Positions 14,249 to 14,653 of a stretch of 14,653 bases of DNA are shown piece after piece. The number at the start of each line of letters is the position of its first letter. Positions within the stretch are counted from its first letter, which is position 1. A program made the position numbers and the translations under genes. The notes beneath the pieces were generated by a model. It made no database searches. It worked only from the letters and a program-made list of their open reading frames with translations, and was not told the origin of the DNA. Source of the stretch: Pseudomonadota bacterium (lineage in GTDB: Bacteria; Pseudomonadota; Alphaproteobacteria; Acetobacterales; Acetobacteraceae). Location of the stretch: contig JAJZHU010000022.1 in NCBI GenBank assembly GCA_021798375.1, positions 1 to 14,653 on the forward strand. The letters are read 5' to 3'.

Positions 14249-14653
14249 AATATCTCACAATATATTTTTGAGCTTCTCGTATCGCAAGCGGCACGGCGCG
14301 CGGCAAATCTTCTGCAAGCAACCCAGACCCAACCAAACTGGCTGCACACCCATGCAACCACACACCCGCGCAAGCCGCGTCAAAATATCCCATACCTTGC
14401 GCGATCAGACCACCCACGATGCCCGCCAATACGTCGCCCGACCCTGCCGTTGCCAGGCTGGGCGGCGCATCGCAATTGATCGCCACCCGTCCATCGGGTG
14501 CGGCAATGATCGTGTCGCTGCCCTTTAACACCACCACCGCCCCCGTATAACGCGCCGCCGCACGCACCGACGCCGTCCGGTCAGCGCTCGGCGGCCCAAA
14601 CAAACGCGAAAATTCCGCAGCGTGGGGGGTGATTACGGCGGCACCACCCAAAG
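14241..14653 (-). CDS. nnrD: ADP-dependent NAD(P)HX dehydratase domain (NnrD), C-terminal part
   Basis: The last 136 residues or so of a carbohydrate-kinase-fold enzyme; the 5' part lies beyond the right edge. ITPHAAEFSRLFG is the conserved 'TPH-x-GE(F/M)-RL' element and PSLATAGSGDVLAGIVGGL contains the GSGD nucleotide/catalytic motif of the ADP-dependent dehydratase that repairs hydrated NADH and NADPH. In most bacteria this domain is fused behind the NnrE epimerase; whether that is so here cannot be seen. The variant A-A-E-F in place of the more common G-E-(F/M) is typical of alphaproteobacteria (recollection). Its stop codon overlaps the MFS start. Confidence 0.9.
   Translation of the reverse strand, partial: LGGAAVITPHAAEFSRLFGPPSADRTASVRAAARYTGAVVVLKGSDTIIAAPDGRVAINCDAPPSLATAGSGDVLAGIVGGLIAQGMGYFDAACAGVWLHGCAASLVGSGLLAEDLPRAVPLAIREAQKYIVRYCG

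Noticed and set aside
1..14653. CRISPR array, insertion sequence, integrase or prophage
   Set aside because: No regularly spaced repeats, transposase motifs or terminal inverted repeats were seen; the tRNA-Leu has no adjacent integrase.

Overview
The window reads as chromosomal DNA of an alphaproteobacterium. The main clue is the block tRNA-Leu(UAG)-tig-clpP-clpX-lon on one strand. The small conserved protein at 5911-6159 and the style of the Lon and ClpX tails suggest Rhodospirillales or Acetobacterales, but this placement comes from memory of these families, not from a search.

Left part (1-5852): an accessory-looking envelope locus. At the left edge is the N-terminus of a PEP mutase/isocitrate-lyase-family enzyme (minus, cut by the window). 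Next, on the minus strand, are two tandem small membrane proteins of the DUF6644 type. They are paralogues that align without gaps once the upstream one is given its TTG start. Facing right, on the plus strand, are a decayed gene (about 1807-2333, at least three frame changes), a secreted DUF6152 protein, a membrane-tethered di-heme cytochrome c resembling CcoP, a membrane-anchored SurA/PpiC-like protein, and a HupE/UreJ-type membrane protein with a periplasmic N-terminal domain. The last three overlap one another by 17 and 4 bases, so they form an operon. A perfect 12-bp stem-loop separates DUF6152 from the cytochrome. An FNR/FixK-like palindrome lies upstream at 1766-1779. Both secreted proteins (DUF6152 and the HupE-like protein) would begin with histidine after cleavage at their ALA site, and both DUF6644 proteins carry a histidine at residue 32 in a membrane helix. 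This invites a metal- or heme-handling hypothesis for the locus as a whole. It is the best candidate here for an undescribed system.

Middle (5853-6797): one small conserved protein of unknown function (minus), then about 640 bases without a gene. That gap holds a second FNR-like box, a stem-loop that pairs better as minus-strand RNA, a C-rich repeat-like palindrome and a 16-bp perfect palindrome just downstream of lon.

Right part (6798-14653), all minus: ATP-dependent proteolysis and folding genes (lon, clpX, clpP, tig), tRNA-Leu 37 bases before tig with no obvious room for a tig promoter, an MFS exporter, and the C-terminal kinase-like domain of the NAD(P)HX repair enzyme NnrD, cut by the window edge. 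Trigger factor meets nascent chains, ClpXP degrades tagged and regulatory proteins, and Lon removes misfolded ones, so this block is a protein quality-control unit.
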